From NCBI GenBank assembly GCA_016256075.1, contig SDVU01000480.1, forward strand, positions 1-13,010: 13,010 bases of DNA. The letters run 5' to 3'. The notes beneath the pieces are model-generated. The model saw nothing but the letters and a program-made list of their open reading frames with translations. It was not told the origin of the DNA and did no database searches. Positions 1 through 8,934 of this stretch are shown here, piece after piece. Every line of letters begins with the position of its first letter. Position 1 is the first letter of the stretch. The DNA is from Dictyocoela muelleri. Taxonomy: Eukaryota > Microsporidia. The position numbers and the translations under genes are program-made.

Positions 1-177
1 AATTTCGACAACATATTTGAGTTTATCATAAAATTTTATTCTTAACCAATGTTTCACAAATTTTTCTCCTCAAGAAAAAATCGAGAGTGCTGAACGGAAG
101 AGTAACGAAAATTATTAGAAAATTATTAGAAAATAAATAAAATAAAAAAAAATATAAAATATAAGAAAATTCATAAA

Positions 178-216
178 TGTCGCGGGTCGTGCGCATGTCG
201 CGCGCTGCTCGCGCGA
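178..216. repeat. GC-rich island with a perfect 7-bp hairpin
   Basis: This is the only strongly GC-rich patch in the left end of the window, dense in CG dinucleotides (TCGCGGG, GTGCGCATG). TCGCGCG (198-204) pairs with CGCGCGA (210-216) around the loop CTGCT. It may be the edge of an unrecognised element or a structured transcript. Function unknown. Confidence 0.5.
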
Positions 217-542
217 ATCAATATTATAAGATATTTTTTACCCGCTATAAGAATTTTTCAGTTTTAAAAAATTATATAAAATAAAATTTTTACCCTCTTT
301 ATTAATTTTTACCGAATACTTATAATTTTTTTCTTAGACTAAAAACCCCCTCCGACATTATTATTTACTCTTACCAAGAAAATCTACATTAACACCATCT
401 CCCAAGGTTTATTTTGATCTCAAAATTTTATATTTGTTATCCGATGTTGAATTCATATAATACGGGGTAAAAAAAATCACGCCGCTTACATAATTTTTCC
501 GCCTCTCTTAAAATTTTTCTGCCGCCCTTAAAATTAGGCATT

Positions 543-608
543 CCCGAAAAACGACAAAGTCGTTTTTCTGGAAAAATGACAAAATTTTTATCCCGAAAAA
601 CGACAAAA
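543..608. repeat. Short palindrome plus direct repeat (CCGAAAAACGAC)
   Basis: CCCGAAAAACGAC is followed after AAA by its near-perfect inverse GTCGTTTTTCTGG, giving a 13-bp stem with a three-base loop. The same CCCGAAAAACGACAAAA motif then recurs in direct orientation about 45 bp downstream. This resembles the subterminal repeats of small DNA elements, but no matching far end was found in the window. Confidence 0.45.
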
Positions 609-721
609 ATTATAAATCTAAAATTATTATATATGAAAATTATTATAATAAATTAATTATTTTTTAAATTATTGAAAAAATTAAATAAAAATCATTTAAT
701 TTATGAAAAATTATATAATTA

Positions 722-960
722 CAGTCTATTTCATTGTTATAGACACATCATTTCATTATTATAGACCCATCATTGAATTATTATAGACCCATTATTTCTT
801 TATTATAGACCCATTATTTCATTATTATAGACCCATTATTTCATTATTATAGACCCATCATTTCATTATTATAAACCCATCATTTCATTATTATAGACAC
901 ATCATTTCATTATTATAGACACATCATTTCATTATTATATACACATCATTTTTCAATCGT
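722..960 (+). repeat. 22-bp tandem array, left arm of the mariner-like element
   Basis: About ten units of CATTTCATTATTATAGACCC plus two bases, with variation mainly at the CCCA/CACA end and in a few T/C positions. The array starts directly at the element terminus. The same unit occurs in the opposite orientation at the right end, so the array is part of the terminal inverted repeat. Confidence 0.85.
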
Positions 961-1025
961 AAAACCGACGGAGGTGTTTTTACGGACTGTTTTTAAGTCG
1001 AAAAATCCTTAAAAATACCGGGAAA
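958..1025. repeat. Inner part of left terminal inverted repeat
   Basis: After the 22-bp array the left arm runs through GGAGGTGTTTTTACGGA and AAGTCGAAAA to AAAAATACCGGGA. The complement of about 1917-1980 shows GGAGGCGTTTTTACGGA, CCGTCGAAAA and AAAAATGCCGTGA in the same order. By eye the two arms agree over roughly three-quarters of positions. Confidence 0.7.
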
Positions 1026-1916
1026 TTTTATTAAAAATCAAAGCAAGTTATTTAAAAAATTAATAATATGATAAAAAAAATAAATGATAAAAAACTTAAA
1101 AAGGTAAATTATTTTATAATAAAATAATTAATTTAGATAAAAATTAATTACTATTTATAGAGAGTAGGGGTATTAATATGGTTTATAATTTCTAAAAAAT
1201 TTTAATATTTTAGACATAACGATATTTATTACACTTTGGTAAAATAAAGATTATTTATTAACCTGATTTTATACAAGTAATAAGTGTTGTAAAGCAATTA
1301 ACACATCTATATACCACAATCTTCTGAAAACCCTTATTCAAGATATTCAAACCGCGTAATATTTACCTCTTTATCTACTTTAATTTATTATGAATGTATT
1401 TTTAGTCAAAAAATATGTTTTTCGATAATATTACATATTAGATACATCTTTAAAAATATAGAATCGCATTTCATCAGAGACTAGGCTTTTTCAATTAAAA
1501 ATTATATTTTTATAAAAATTTACAACAATGCATTTTACATTTATTTATAAAATTATACTTTTAAAATTACCAAATTTAGAAATATTTTTTTAAATGAAAA
1601 GTTGGGCATTTTAAGGAATTATTGTATGATATAGCTAATACTTTTTTCGAAGTTTTTATTTTAAATGAAATAGATGGTCTTATATCTACTGAATAGATTT
1701 TTTTATATTTTAAATGGGTGTATTGTGTTGCTAAACTGTTGTAAAACAAATATTTTTCTTTGAATCCTTATGTAATTTATATTTTTATGTGTGCATAAGA
1801 ATGTTTAAATAAAATATTTCATGGCGAGACTTTGTTAGTGGACATAAATGGAAAATGTTTAGAATTTATATTGTTAAGTTTTTACCAAAAAAGATTTTAT
1901 TTTTTATTTCAAACAC

Positions 1917-1985
1917 AATCACGGCATTTTTACGAAGTTTTCGACGGAAAAGCATTCCGTAAAAACGCCTCCAGCGTTTTTTCGG
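1917..1985. repeat. Inner part of right terminal inverted repeat
   Basis: Reverse-complement partner of about 958-1025: it carries TTTTCGAC and TCCGTAAAAACGCCTCC in mirrored order. Together with the array to its right it completes the right arm of the mariner-like element. Confidence 0.7.
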
Positions 1986-2039
1986 GCTGACAATTCTAGA
2001 CATCTGTGATATAATAATTTTAAATTATTAAAAAGAGCT

Positions 2040-2208
2040 CAATGAAATAATGGGTCTATAATAATGAAATGATGGGTCTATAATAATGAAATGATGGGTC
2101 TATAATAATAAAATGATGGGTCTATAATAATAAAATGATGGGTCTATAATAATGAAATAATGGGTCTATAATAATGAAATGATGGGTCTATAGTAATGAA
2201 ATGGACTG
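2040..2208 (-). repeat. 22-bp tandem array, right arm of the mariner-like element
   Basis: About seven and a half units of the 22-bp repeat in inverted orientation (ATGAAATGATGGGTCTATA core), ending ATGGACTG next to the flanking TA. The two arrays have different unit numbers (about ten against seven to eight), consistent with independent slippage after insertion. Confidence 0.85.
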
Positions 2209-2214
2209 TAATAA

Positions 2215-2692
2215 AATGATAAAAATAGGGGAAATGAAATGATCGTTGAAATATAAGAATTCAAGTTTATTAATGTGAAATATGCAATAGAACATAAAGT
2301 AGATGGTGTATGGATTTTAGGAGCCGTGAAAATAAATGATGAAAGGAGAATAATCTTGAAAAAAATGTAAAAAAAAAGATAAAAAAAAATAAATAATTTT
2401 TTAGAAATATATATTTTTTCTAATTATATTATATATACTGATGGTTGTAGAGGTTATTCTGATGTGAAAAGATGTTTTTAAGACTATAAAAATATTAATA
2501 ATTATGATGAATACTTTATAGTTTCACTGGAACACAAATTAAAACATTGAAGGTTGTTGGTCAGTTATAAAAAGTGGAATTTGCTTTCGTTATTAAATTT
2601 AAAAGCTAATTGATGTGTATATTTTAAGATTTATGATAAATAGTAATGAAAAAAATGATTATTTTGAATTTTTTATTAAATTAATTTTATAA
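2215..2692 (+). pseudogene. Merlin-family (IS1016/ISXO2-like) DDE transposase remnant, C-terminal part
   Basis: Reading + strand frames piecewise shows the conserved blocks of the ISXO2-like transposase family used by Merlin elements. GNEMIVEI then EFKF (2230-2268) matches the block that normally carries the first catalytic Asp (usually VEIDES.F); here that codon is a stop (TAA at 2254-2256). HKVDGVWILGAV follows. IIYTDGCRGYSD (from 2431) holds the second Asp at 2440-2442. TN-NIEGCWSVIKSGI (from 2534), in another frame, holds the Glu at 2549-2551. A tail, NDYFEFFIKLIL, ends at a stop at 2690-2692. Several in-frame stops and at least one frameshift between the second and third blocks make it non-functional. 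The N-terminal half is not visible: the mariner-like element begins immediately upstream. Family by motif order only. Confidence 0.72.
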
Positions 2693-2888
2693 ATATTTTT
2701 TTTAGGTTTTTTTATTTATTGTACACTAAGCAAATCAAAAATAAGATACACCTGCGAAAATGCAAACTCATTTAGCGCAAGCTCCATTTTTGAATATATT
2801 AATGAATAATTTTGAATATATTTATGAATAATTTGAATATATTAATGAATTCTTTTATATATATATATATATATATATGAATAACCCT
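2693..2888. repeat. Degenerate ~21-bp repeats followed by a TA microsatellite
   Basis: Between the transposase remnant and copy A there is no gene. About 2791-2850 holds three degenerate copies of a TGAATATATTAATGAATA unit, followed by a (TA)n tract at about 2855-2879. The microsatellite sits exactly where the fold-back element loses its expected left end. It could be a retroposon tail or simple slippage. Confidence 0.6.
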
Positions 2889-3165
2889 GTAATAGGCCTA
2901 CAATCAAAAACATGGTTTTTAAAATGAAATTTAATTAATAGGCTCTCTGCAAATCGTGACCTGCCTTCTAGAATAAAAAATGCTTATCAAAAATTAGCGT
3001 TTTAAATAATTCATTATAAAATTTAAAGTATGTAGCTGGTTTCAAATTGTGAAACCTATAAAATTTATAATAAACAATTATAAAGAAAATTTTAAAAGTT
3101 TTTTTATATATAATTTATATTTGCTACAGTTTTATACAGAATGTCGACGCTATCAAAAGAATTTA

Positions 3166-3216
3166 AGTCATATAGCGTAAGTGGAATATTTTTATGTTTC
3201 ACTTACGCTAGAAGAC
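3166..3216. repeat. Conserved hairpin, copy A left arm
   Basis: TAGCGTAAGTG (3173-3183) pairs perfectly with CACTTACGCTA (3200-3210) around a 16-base AT-rich loop. The same hairpin occurs once in each arm of both fold-back copies. Confidence 0.8.
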
Positions 3217-3733
3217 ATGAAAAACATCTTATGACTTTATTAAAAACTAAATTCTAAATGTTTTCAATAAAATTTAAACAAATATTGGGTATTATTATAC
3301 TTTTATATATAAAAATACCTCCCTTTCTATCTTAGATCCTCATTTGAAAAATAATAAAAACAAATTAATATGACATTGTCAAAAAATAAAAGAAATCTCA
3401 ATTCATTCTTAAATACATATTTAAAGAATTGTGTTTTGAATTAACAAAATTTACAATTTAATAAGTCTGTAAAGTTTAAAGCTTACTTATTTTTTTAATT
3501 CAAAGGTAGGTAAAAATATGATTTATGAATTATGTATTTAAAAATATCTTAAATTTTTATATTATCGCCAGGTAATGTCATATTTAATAGTTTACTACTT
3601 TTTTTTGTTGGGTGTTTAAGAGACAAGAGACTGGTATTTTTTATAAAAAAATCGAATAATAACCAATGTTTATTTGAATTTTATTAGAAACATTTAAAAT
3701 TTGAGTTTTAATTTTTTATAAGATATCTTTTTT

Positions 3734-3781
3734 GTCTTCTAGCGTAATTAGACAATAAAAAATAGCTCACTTACGTTAGAA
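3734..3781. repeat. Conserved hairpin, copy A right arm
   Basis: GTCTTCTAGCGTAA pairs with TTACGTTAGAA, with mismatches, around an AT-rich loop. It is the most diverged of the four hairpins but keeps both half-sites. Confidence 0.7.
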
Positions 3782-4298
3782 ACTTAAAATATTTTTAAAT
3801 CTTCGACATTTAGTATAGAACTTTAGTAAAATGAGTCTATAACTTTGCAAAAATAGCCGAGAATTTTTAAAAATAAGCCTATAACGTGCAAAACCCTCTA
3901 AAAAATAAACCGTTACATATGATTGTGAATATTCAATAATCTTAAATAAACTTTGAGAATTTATATTTTATAATTGTTTATTATAATTTTTTATGGGGGT
4001 AATAATTTGCAACCAGCTACATACTTTAAATTTTATAAATAAAAAATTTAATAAATATTTTTAATTTAACGGGAATTTAAATTTGCAAACTGCTCTATAC
4101 TTTATATTTTTATATAAAAAATTATACATACTTCTTGAAATTTAAAGGGATCATAATTTGCAGCCATCTACATACCTCAAATTTTATGAATGAAAAATTT
4201 AAAAAAAACAATTTTTGCTAAGCATTTTTTACTTTAAAAGGATGTTGTCAGAATTTACAATAAGGCTATTAATAAAATTTCATTATAAAAATTCGATT

Positions 4299-4772
4299 GC
4301 CAGATAGCTCAGTGGTTAACACTTTTGAATGTAAAATTAAGTATCGTGGTTCGAATCACGCTGATGTCACTCTTTAATAAATAATGAAAAGATGACGTTA
4401 AGCGGTCATAACTATATAATTATAGTGTAATATACTGTTTTTGTAGTGTGACATAGCTGATAAGACTTGGTCCAATATGAAAATGAACAGAAGTGACTCT
4501 CTTAGATCTGAGGATGAATGCGGCGACGCATCTCGGCAAAAATTTAAAAAAAAATAATATTCATGAAAAGCAACTAATTACCTGTATTTTGCTGAGTCGT
4601 TGATAAAACGAAAATTGCGTATACAGCCGGTTTCTTGGTAGTTTAAAAAGTGACGTATTATTGGAAAACCAAGAACCTAAGGTCGCAGACTACGGTAGGA
4701 GACAGCTCTCTGGGTTGGCAGCTATGGATGTTGTCAACATGTAATATATATATATATATAATATATATATAT
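4299..4772 (+). mobile_element. tRNA-derived SINE with perfect 8-bp target site duplication
   Basis: A 474-bp insertion in the right arm of copy A, bounded by ATTCGATT on both sides (4291-4298 and 4773-4780). Removing it restores the continuous arm seen in copy B. The head is tRNA-like: an A-box TAGCTCAGTGG at 4305-4315 and a B-box GGTTCGAATCA at 4348-4358, 43 bp apart, the latter within a T-arm stem CGTG/CACG. A tRNA-unrelated body follows with two stem-loops: ATGCG/CGCAT around GCGA (4518-4531), and GGTTTCTTGG with CCAAGAACC (4629-4677). The 3' end is a (TA)n tail at about 4742-4772. It encodes no protein and would need a LINE reverse transcriptase to move. The intact duplication indicates insertion after copy A. 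Confidence 0.85.
4305..4358 (+). promoter_or_regulatory. Internal RNA polymerase III promoter (A and B boxes) of the SINE
   Basis: TAGCTCAGTGG fits the A-box consensus fully and GGTTCGAATCA differs from the B-box consensus only in the last base. The spacing is within the range of tRNA genes and SINEs. It may still be competent for transcription. Confidence 0.75.
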
Positions 4773-4808
4773 ATTCGATTTTTATTTTGGGGCCTATTAA
4801 ATATAAAA

Positions 4809-4938
4809 AAGTGGTCATAAATTTTCAAGTGGTCACAATTTTCAAGGAGTTCACAATTTTCAAGAGGGTCGCAATTTTTAAGGGGATCGCAATTTTCAAT
4901 GAGGTCACAATTTTCAAGGGGTCACAATTTGTATTAAC
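4809..4938 (-). repeat. 18-bp tandem array at the right end of copy A
   Basis: About seven degenerate units of GGTCACAATTTTCAAG plus two bases. Because the unit is a multiple of three it leaves open frames that read as a six-residue VTIFKG-type repeat. These are not genes. The same unit ends copy B on the right. Confidence 0.8.
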
Positions 4939-4939
4939 A

Positions 4940-4960
4940 TTAACAACTGAGCTATCTGGC
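4940..4960 (-). repeat. Second SINE head fragment, minus strand, abutting copy A
   Basis: Read on the minus strand this gives GCCAGATAGCTCAGT followed by TGTTAA, matching the first 21 bases of the SINE at 4299 with one difference. It contains the A-box but stops where the fold-back terminus begins. It looks like the head of another SINE copy cut at the border of copy A. Confidence 0.6.
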
Positions 4961-5590
4961 TTTCATAATTCAAATTCGGTAAAAAATTCATGTAAAAAGA
5001 AAGAGGGGTGATATATTTAAAGGATGATGCAAAAAATTCATTTTTATAATTTATAAGAAAAATTTCGTATTGGATTCATATTTGAAATACTATAAATATT
5101 TGTGAGAATGAAAATATATGTAATAGTCAATTGATGAAACATACAAAAATCATTTGTTCGAAAAAAAGAATCACACACAGAAATCTTTAGAACTATTTAT
5201 GTTTCTAAAATATTTGTAATTAAAACATCAGATTTGTCTTTACCCCGTTCTTAAACATTTTGTATTTTCGTACAATGTATAAGCCATTAATAACTTTAAC
5301 GACGATTAGCTGCATGCTTTATTTTCGTATTTTCTATCGAATAAGCAGAATATGGGCAAATGTAGCTTTCTTACTATTTTTTTAACATACATTTATAATT
5401 TTATCATAATGAGGCGCACTGCTTATATCACATTTTGGAAACTCTATTTTTTCATTAGACTCATTGGGAATCGAATACATCAATCAAAAATTGTATAGCA
5501 CTAAATAAGTTTCGATCGCATTGTGTATCTATAGACTAATCATTAAAGTTAAGCCCTCGAGATTGATTATGGTTAAATAAAAATTAAAAG
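4961..5590. other. Non-coding spacer between the two fold-back copies
   Basis: AT-rich, with no credible open frame or RNA gene. The part at 5535-5556 (ACTAATCATTAAAG then TTAAGCCC) has a near-identical direct copy just beyond the right end of copy B. Otherwise nothing is recognisable. Confidence 0.55.
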
Positions 5591-5689
5591 GTGTTAATTG
5601 CTACCATAAATTGTGACCCCTTTTTATAATTTAATTAAATAGGCCTCTAAATAAAAATTGAATTTTTATAATGAAATTTTATTTATAAC

Positions 5690-5965
5690 CTCACTGCGAA
5701 TTGTGACCTCCCTTTTAAAGTAAAAAATACTTATCAAAAATTGTTTTTTTTTTTAATTTTTAATTTATGAAATTAAATTATGTAGCTGGCTGCGAACTGT
5801 GACCACCCTCTTTTGAATTTAATATGCTTATAGTTTTTTTATTAATAAAATTTAAAGTATGTAGCTGGTTGCAAAATGTGACCTTCTTGAATTTAAAATT
5901 GCTTATTAAATTTTTATTAATAAAATTTAAAGTACATAGCTGGCTGCAAAGTGTGGCCCCATATA
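5690..5965 (+). repeat. ~77-bp subrepeats in the left arm of copy B
   Basis: Three successive blocks start with a GTAGCTGGCTGCRAA-type motif followed by TGTGACC, then TTGAATTTAAAATGCTTAT and an AATAAAATTTAAAGT end. The motif recurs at about 5782, 5861 and 5936, spacing 75-79 bp. A further partial block near 5690 (CCTCACTGCGAATTGTGACC) precedes them. Single or double copies occur in the other arms. Confidence 0.75.
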
Positions 5966-5993
5966 AAAAATTATAATAAACAATTATAAATAT

Positions 5994-6221
5994 TGTCAGG
6001 TCCTAGAGGACTGCCATTTGATCAGAAGTGATTTTGATTTTTTCAAATTTCTAGAAAAAAATCTACTATAAAAACAAATATTCGAGAGACCCCTATGAAT
6101 CGTCTTCCGAGACAAGGCAACCATCGGACTCCGTGTCCCCACTTGAATAAAAATTCTTTAAAACACTTATCTTTGTATAATCAGCTTCTTCTTTTTAGCA
6201 GGATCACCCGAGATTTCGTCA
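5994..6221 (+). repeat. 5' LTR
   Basis: About 228 bp, matched by 9883-10107. It begins TGTCAGGTCCTAGA and ends GATTTCGTCA. A CTATAAAAAC near 6065 could be the TATA element of the LTR promoter. An ATG with an open frame starts inside the LTR at 6095 and runs on into the gag-like region. Confidence 0.92.
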
Positions 6222-6236
6222 AGTTGAATTCAACGA
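6222..6236 (+). other. Candidate primer-binding region, self-complementary
   Basis: Directly after the 5' LTR, where a tRNA primer site normally starts TGG, the sequence is the perfect palindrome GTTGAATTCAAC (6223-6234). No ordinary tRNA 3'-end complement is evident. Another priming mode, or sequence decay, could explain this. Confidence 0.35.
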
Positions 6237-6239
6237 ATA

Positions 6240-6940
6240 AAAGCCAAATAACAAATATTTATGATGAAAAATTTACGCCACAGCGCATCGAGTTTATGCA
6301 TACCCCTAATAATATTAACATGACCGTCCGAAGATCGTTTTCTATGTTAGAGAACGTAGAAAAAACAAGACATATTCAAATTGAGAGTATAATTCTTTCA
6401 GACTGCTAAGCTTGCCAACCTGGATAACAATACTGCATGCGAAGTACTGCGTTCTTCTATCGACTCAAAGTATTATACCTTAGTTGAGGACATCACCGAT
6501 TTCAAGATTATGGCCAAACGAATTTTTTCTGAAAAATATCCAGCTAAACATTATCTAAGATACTTGAATATTTTATCGAATATTTGACAAGATAACTTTT
6601 AAACCATTCAGCAATATAAAGAGGCTATTTAGAAAATATCTGAACGCTTGCAGATATGTATGAATTGGAATGATGAACAGACTCAAATAAAAAAAGAAAA
6701 ATCCTTTTATCACAGACTTTCAAAAAGGACACAACTAGAAATGTCGAGACTAATGTGAATTCAATAAGTTCAATGTATCAGATAATCCATTGTACCGAGG
6801 AAACATTACTCGAGCAAAACTCAATGAGAGATGTTGTTAACATTCACGAAGAAAAACTTGATAAAGTAGATGATAAGAATAAAATATGTCAACTACATGG
6901 ACATTGCAAGCATACCACTAAGGAATGCAGAGTTATTAAT
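6240..6940 (+). pseudogene. gag-like region with zinc knuckle (fossil)
   Basis: The position after the 5' LTR and a nucleic-acid-binding motif near its end support gag. The knuckle (6887-6928) is CQLHGHCKHTTKEC, a C-x2-H-x4-H-x4-C form known in some Ty3/gypsy gag proteins in place of CCHC. The capsid part cannot be recognised by eye. Part of the broken retroelement. Confidence 0.65.
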
Positions 6941-7019
6941 AAACAACAAGACAAGAATAATAATCATAAAGAATTTAATAAACCAAAAAATTTAATAATG
7001 AATCCAGAAAATATAAAAC

Positions 7020-7340
7020 CTAAAATTCTTACAATGAATATGCGACTCGAAAGCACAACTTATAATGTTATAATTGACACAGGACCAACTTACAATTACA
7101 TCAATGCTGAAATTGTTAAGAATCATAAAATTAGAGCGCTCATGATGAGTTGATCGGTGGCGCAATTGATTGATAAAAGCACTGTGGGTTCTACGAAAGA
7201 ATGCAATTTAAACCTATCAATTCCAAATGATAACACTGTTCAATATAAGGTAAACGCTAAAATTCCAGAGAAAATGGATACAAATATAATATTAGGTATG
7301 GAATTCTTATTGAACAATGAGGCAAAAATTGATTAAAAAT
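7020..7340 (+). pseudogene. Retropepsin-like aspartic protease region (fossil)
   Basis: NVIIDTGPTYNYI carries the D-T-G active-site triad (7076-7084) in the usual gypsy context, just downstream of the zinc knuckle. Part of the broken retroelement. Confidence 0.8.
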
Positions 7341-7539
7341 AAAAAGAATTAGAACTAAATGGTTTTAAATATGAAGTCGAAAATTTACATAACAAAGATC
7401 AATATGAAATTAAACTCGAAGATAAAACCAAAATTTACAAAAGCTCATTGACCGAACTTCTAGTGTTATTTCGAAATTGTTGAAATTATACACAGAAAAT
7501 ATTGTTAACGTCGGTCTCATACCTGATATACAACACAAA

Positions 7540-8200
7540 ATCGAACTGATCAAGCCCGAAATCCTTGCTATGAAACCATACCGAATCTCTCCGATTATGG
7601 AAGAAAAATTGAATATGGAAATTGAAAAACTAATCAGAGATAATATTTTTCAGAGAAGTGATTCCGAGTACGCATGCCTGCATTCCCCATCCTAAAAAAG
7701 AATGGGGAAATAAGACTCGTTATAGATTTCCGAAAGTTTAACAGAATAACGAAAGGAAATGAATATATATTCCCGAAAATATGGGATATTTTGATACAGC
7801 TTAAAGGTTCTACAATATATTCAAAGCTTGATCTCAATGCCGGGTATTATCAAATTGCCCTAGAAAAAGAGAGTCGAAAATTCACCGCTTTTTGGATTGA
7901 GAACACATAATATGAATGGCTTCAAATGCCTTTCGGGCTCACAAATTCCCAAAAAACTTTCTAAAGAGCAATGGAAAAAATTTTCTCGGAATTTAAATTT
8001 GTTAAGATTTACTTGGATGATTTAATTATTCACTCCAGAAATTTCGCTGAACATATTGAACATGTGAGTATTGTTTTTAAACTCATTAATCAACATATAA
8101 TAAAGCTAAACCTTAAAAAGAGTCAATTTTTTATGAAAAAATTATCTTTTTAGGTCACGAAATTTCTAAAGATGGCATTTCTCTAGATGTTTCTGCATTA
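7540..8200 (+). pseudogene. Reverse transcriptase region (fossil)
   Basis: Family blocks appear in order: KPYRISP, then IRLVIDFRKFN, then STIYSKLDLNAGYYQI with the first catalytic Asp, then MPFGL, then the YLDD catalytic box (8010-8021). The sequence is plainly Ty3/gypsy rather than Ty1/copia. Part of the broken retroelement. Confidence 0.92.
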
Positions 8201-8429
8201 GAAAATTTTTAATTGAAAATCCAAAGACAAAACGCCATATTATGAGATTATTGGGTCTAATTAACTATTTTAAGCCTTTCATTTCATTTTTTAGTCTCGG
8301 GAAATTATTTATAAGTTCAAAGCTGAAGAAAAATGAGCGAATTTCTTGGACAGAAGAAGATTCACAAAAATTAAAAAAAATAATGGAGGTCATAAAAAAA
8401 AAATAATACTAAAATACTCCGACCCTAAC

Positions 8430-8860
8430 AAAGAATTTATTTTCGAGACAGATGCTTCAGATAAATCTACTGGTGTAGTATTGAAACAAGGCAGAGACAA
8501 ATTGGATTTTACAGTCATAAGTTTTCTGAAACCGAACTTAAGTACACCTCAATGGAGAAAGAACTTTTGGGCATCCTTAAAGCATTGGAATTTATTAGAA
8601 ACATGCTGTTGACAAGCCGAGTAATCATATTCACTGATAATAAGAATAAAATTAATAATAATGATCTTTCAAGAAGATGTCAGAGTATGAAATTAATGAT
8701 GGAAGAATTTAATTATGAGCTGAAAGGAATTGAAGGTAAAAGAAATAATATCGCAGATAATATATCAAGATTAAACGTTTTTATACCTACTGAAATGAAT
8801 TCTTATTGGAACACCAAATATGAAAATTTGAATAAGAATGCTAAAATTAATAATAAATAA
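8430..8860 (+). pseudogene. RNase H region (fossil)
   Basis: FETDASDKSTGVVLKQ matches the first RNase H block of gypsy elements. MEKELLGILKALEFI and VIIFTDNKN match the following ones. Part of the broken retroelement. Confidence 0.85.
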
Positions 8861-8934
8861 ATTGAAGCTAAATTTGATATTAAAGACAGACTAGTGATTC
8901 CAGAAGATGTTCTTAAATCGACTTTAAAAGGATT

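Larger units (their letters stand above)
1..719. other. AT-rich non-coding stretch
   Basis: No open frame of useful length on either strand. It is mostly A/T runs with three small islands of structure: a GC-rich hairpin near 180-216, a degenerate repeat at about 483-540 (GCCGC followed by a run ending TTAAAATTTTT), and a palindromic C-rich repeat at about 543-608. Pyrimidine-rich TTTTTACC blocks recur at about 235-315. I see no transposase, RNA gene or clear regulatory element. Confidence 0.6.
722..2208. mobile_element. Non-autonomous Tc1/mariner-like element with long array-bearing inverted repeats
   Basis: The left end reads TA|CAGTCTATTTCATT and the right end, on the other strand, reads TA|CAGTCCATTTCATT. 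This gives a flanking TA duplication (720-721, 2209-2210) and CAGT termini, both hallmarks of the Tc1/mariner superfamily. The inverted repeats are about 300 bp each (722-1025 and 1917-2208). Each consists of an outer array of a 22-bp unit and an inner block containing GTTTTTACGGA and a GTCGAAAA motif. The central ~890 bp (1026-1916) is AT-rich and holds no recognisable transposase, so the element would depend on an enzyme made elsewhere. It abuts a Merlin transposase remnant on its right. The superfamily call rests on termini and target site only. Confidence 0.72.
2889..4938. mobile_element. Fold-back element, copy A (unrecognised family)
   Basis: The left part (AATAGGCC... GCAAATCGTGACC... 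GTATGTAGCTGG... ACAGTTTTATACAGAATGTC) reappears in reverse complement in the right part, meeting near 3440-3520. The element is therefore inverted-repeat over almost its whole length with little unique centre. The same order of blocks forms copy B further right. The right end carries an 18-bp tandem array and stops at about GTATTAAC (4938). The left end lacks the array and begins beside a TA microsatellite, so it looks truncated. A SINE lies in the right arm at 4299-4772; without it the copy is about 1.6 kb. No open frame of its own is credible, so it is non-autonomous or its coding part is lost. The superfamily could not be assigned. Confidence 0.72.

Noticed and set aside
722-960. CRISPR-like array
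   Set aside because: Repeats are directly adjacent with no unique spacers, the genome looks eukaryotic, and the array is mirrored at the other end of a TA-flanked element.
1026-1916. Possible transposase in the centre of the mariner-like element
   Set aside because: I looked for DDE/D blocks in all frames by eye and saw only short frames and no recognisable motif.
4299-4371. Functional tRNA gene
   Set aside because: The A and B boxes and the T-arm are good, but the acceptor ends do not pair, there is no proper anticodon arm, and an 8-bp duplication bounds a longer unit, so it is a SINE head.
4787-5011. Open frame encoding a VTIFKG-like hexapeptide repeat
   Set aside because: It begins at a TTG and exists only because the 18-bp tandem array is a multiple of three. 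It is terminal repeat sequence of the fold-back element.
7634-7837. Minus-strand frame within the LTR element
   Set aside because: It is antisense to the reverse transcriptase region, whose family motifs are clear on the plus strand.
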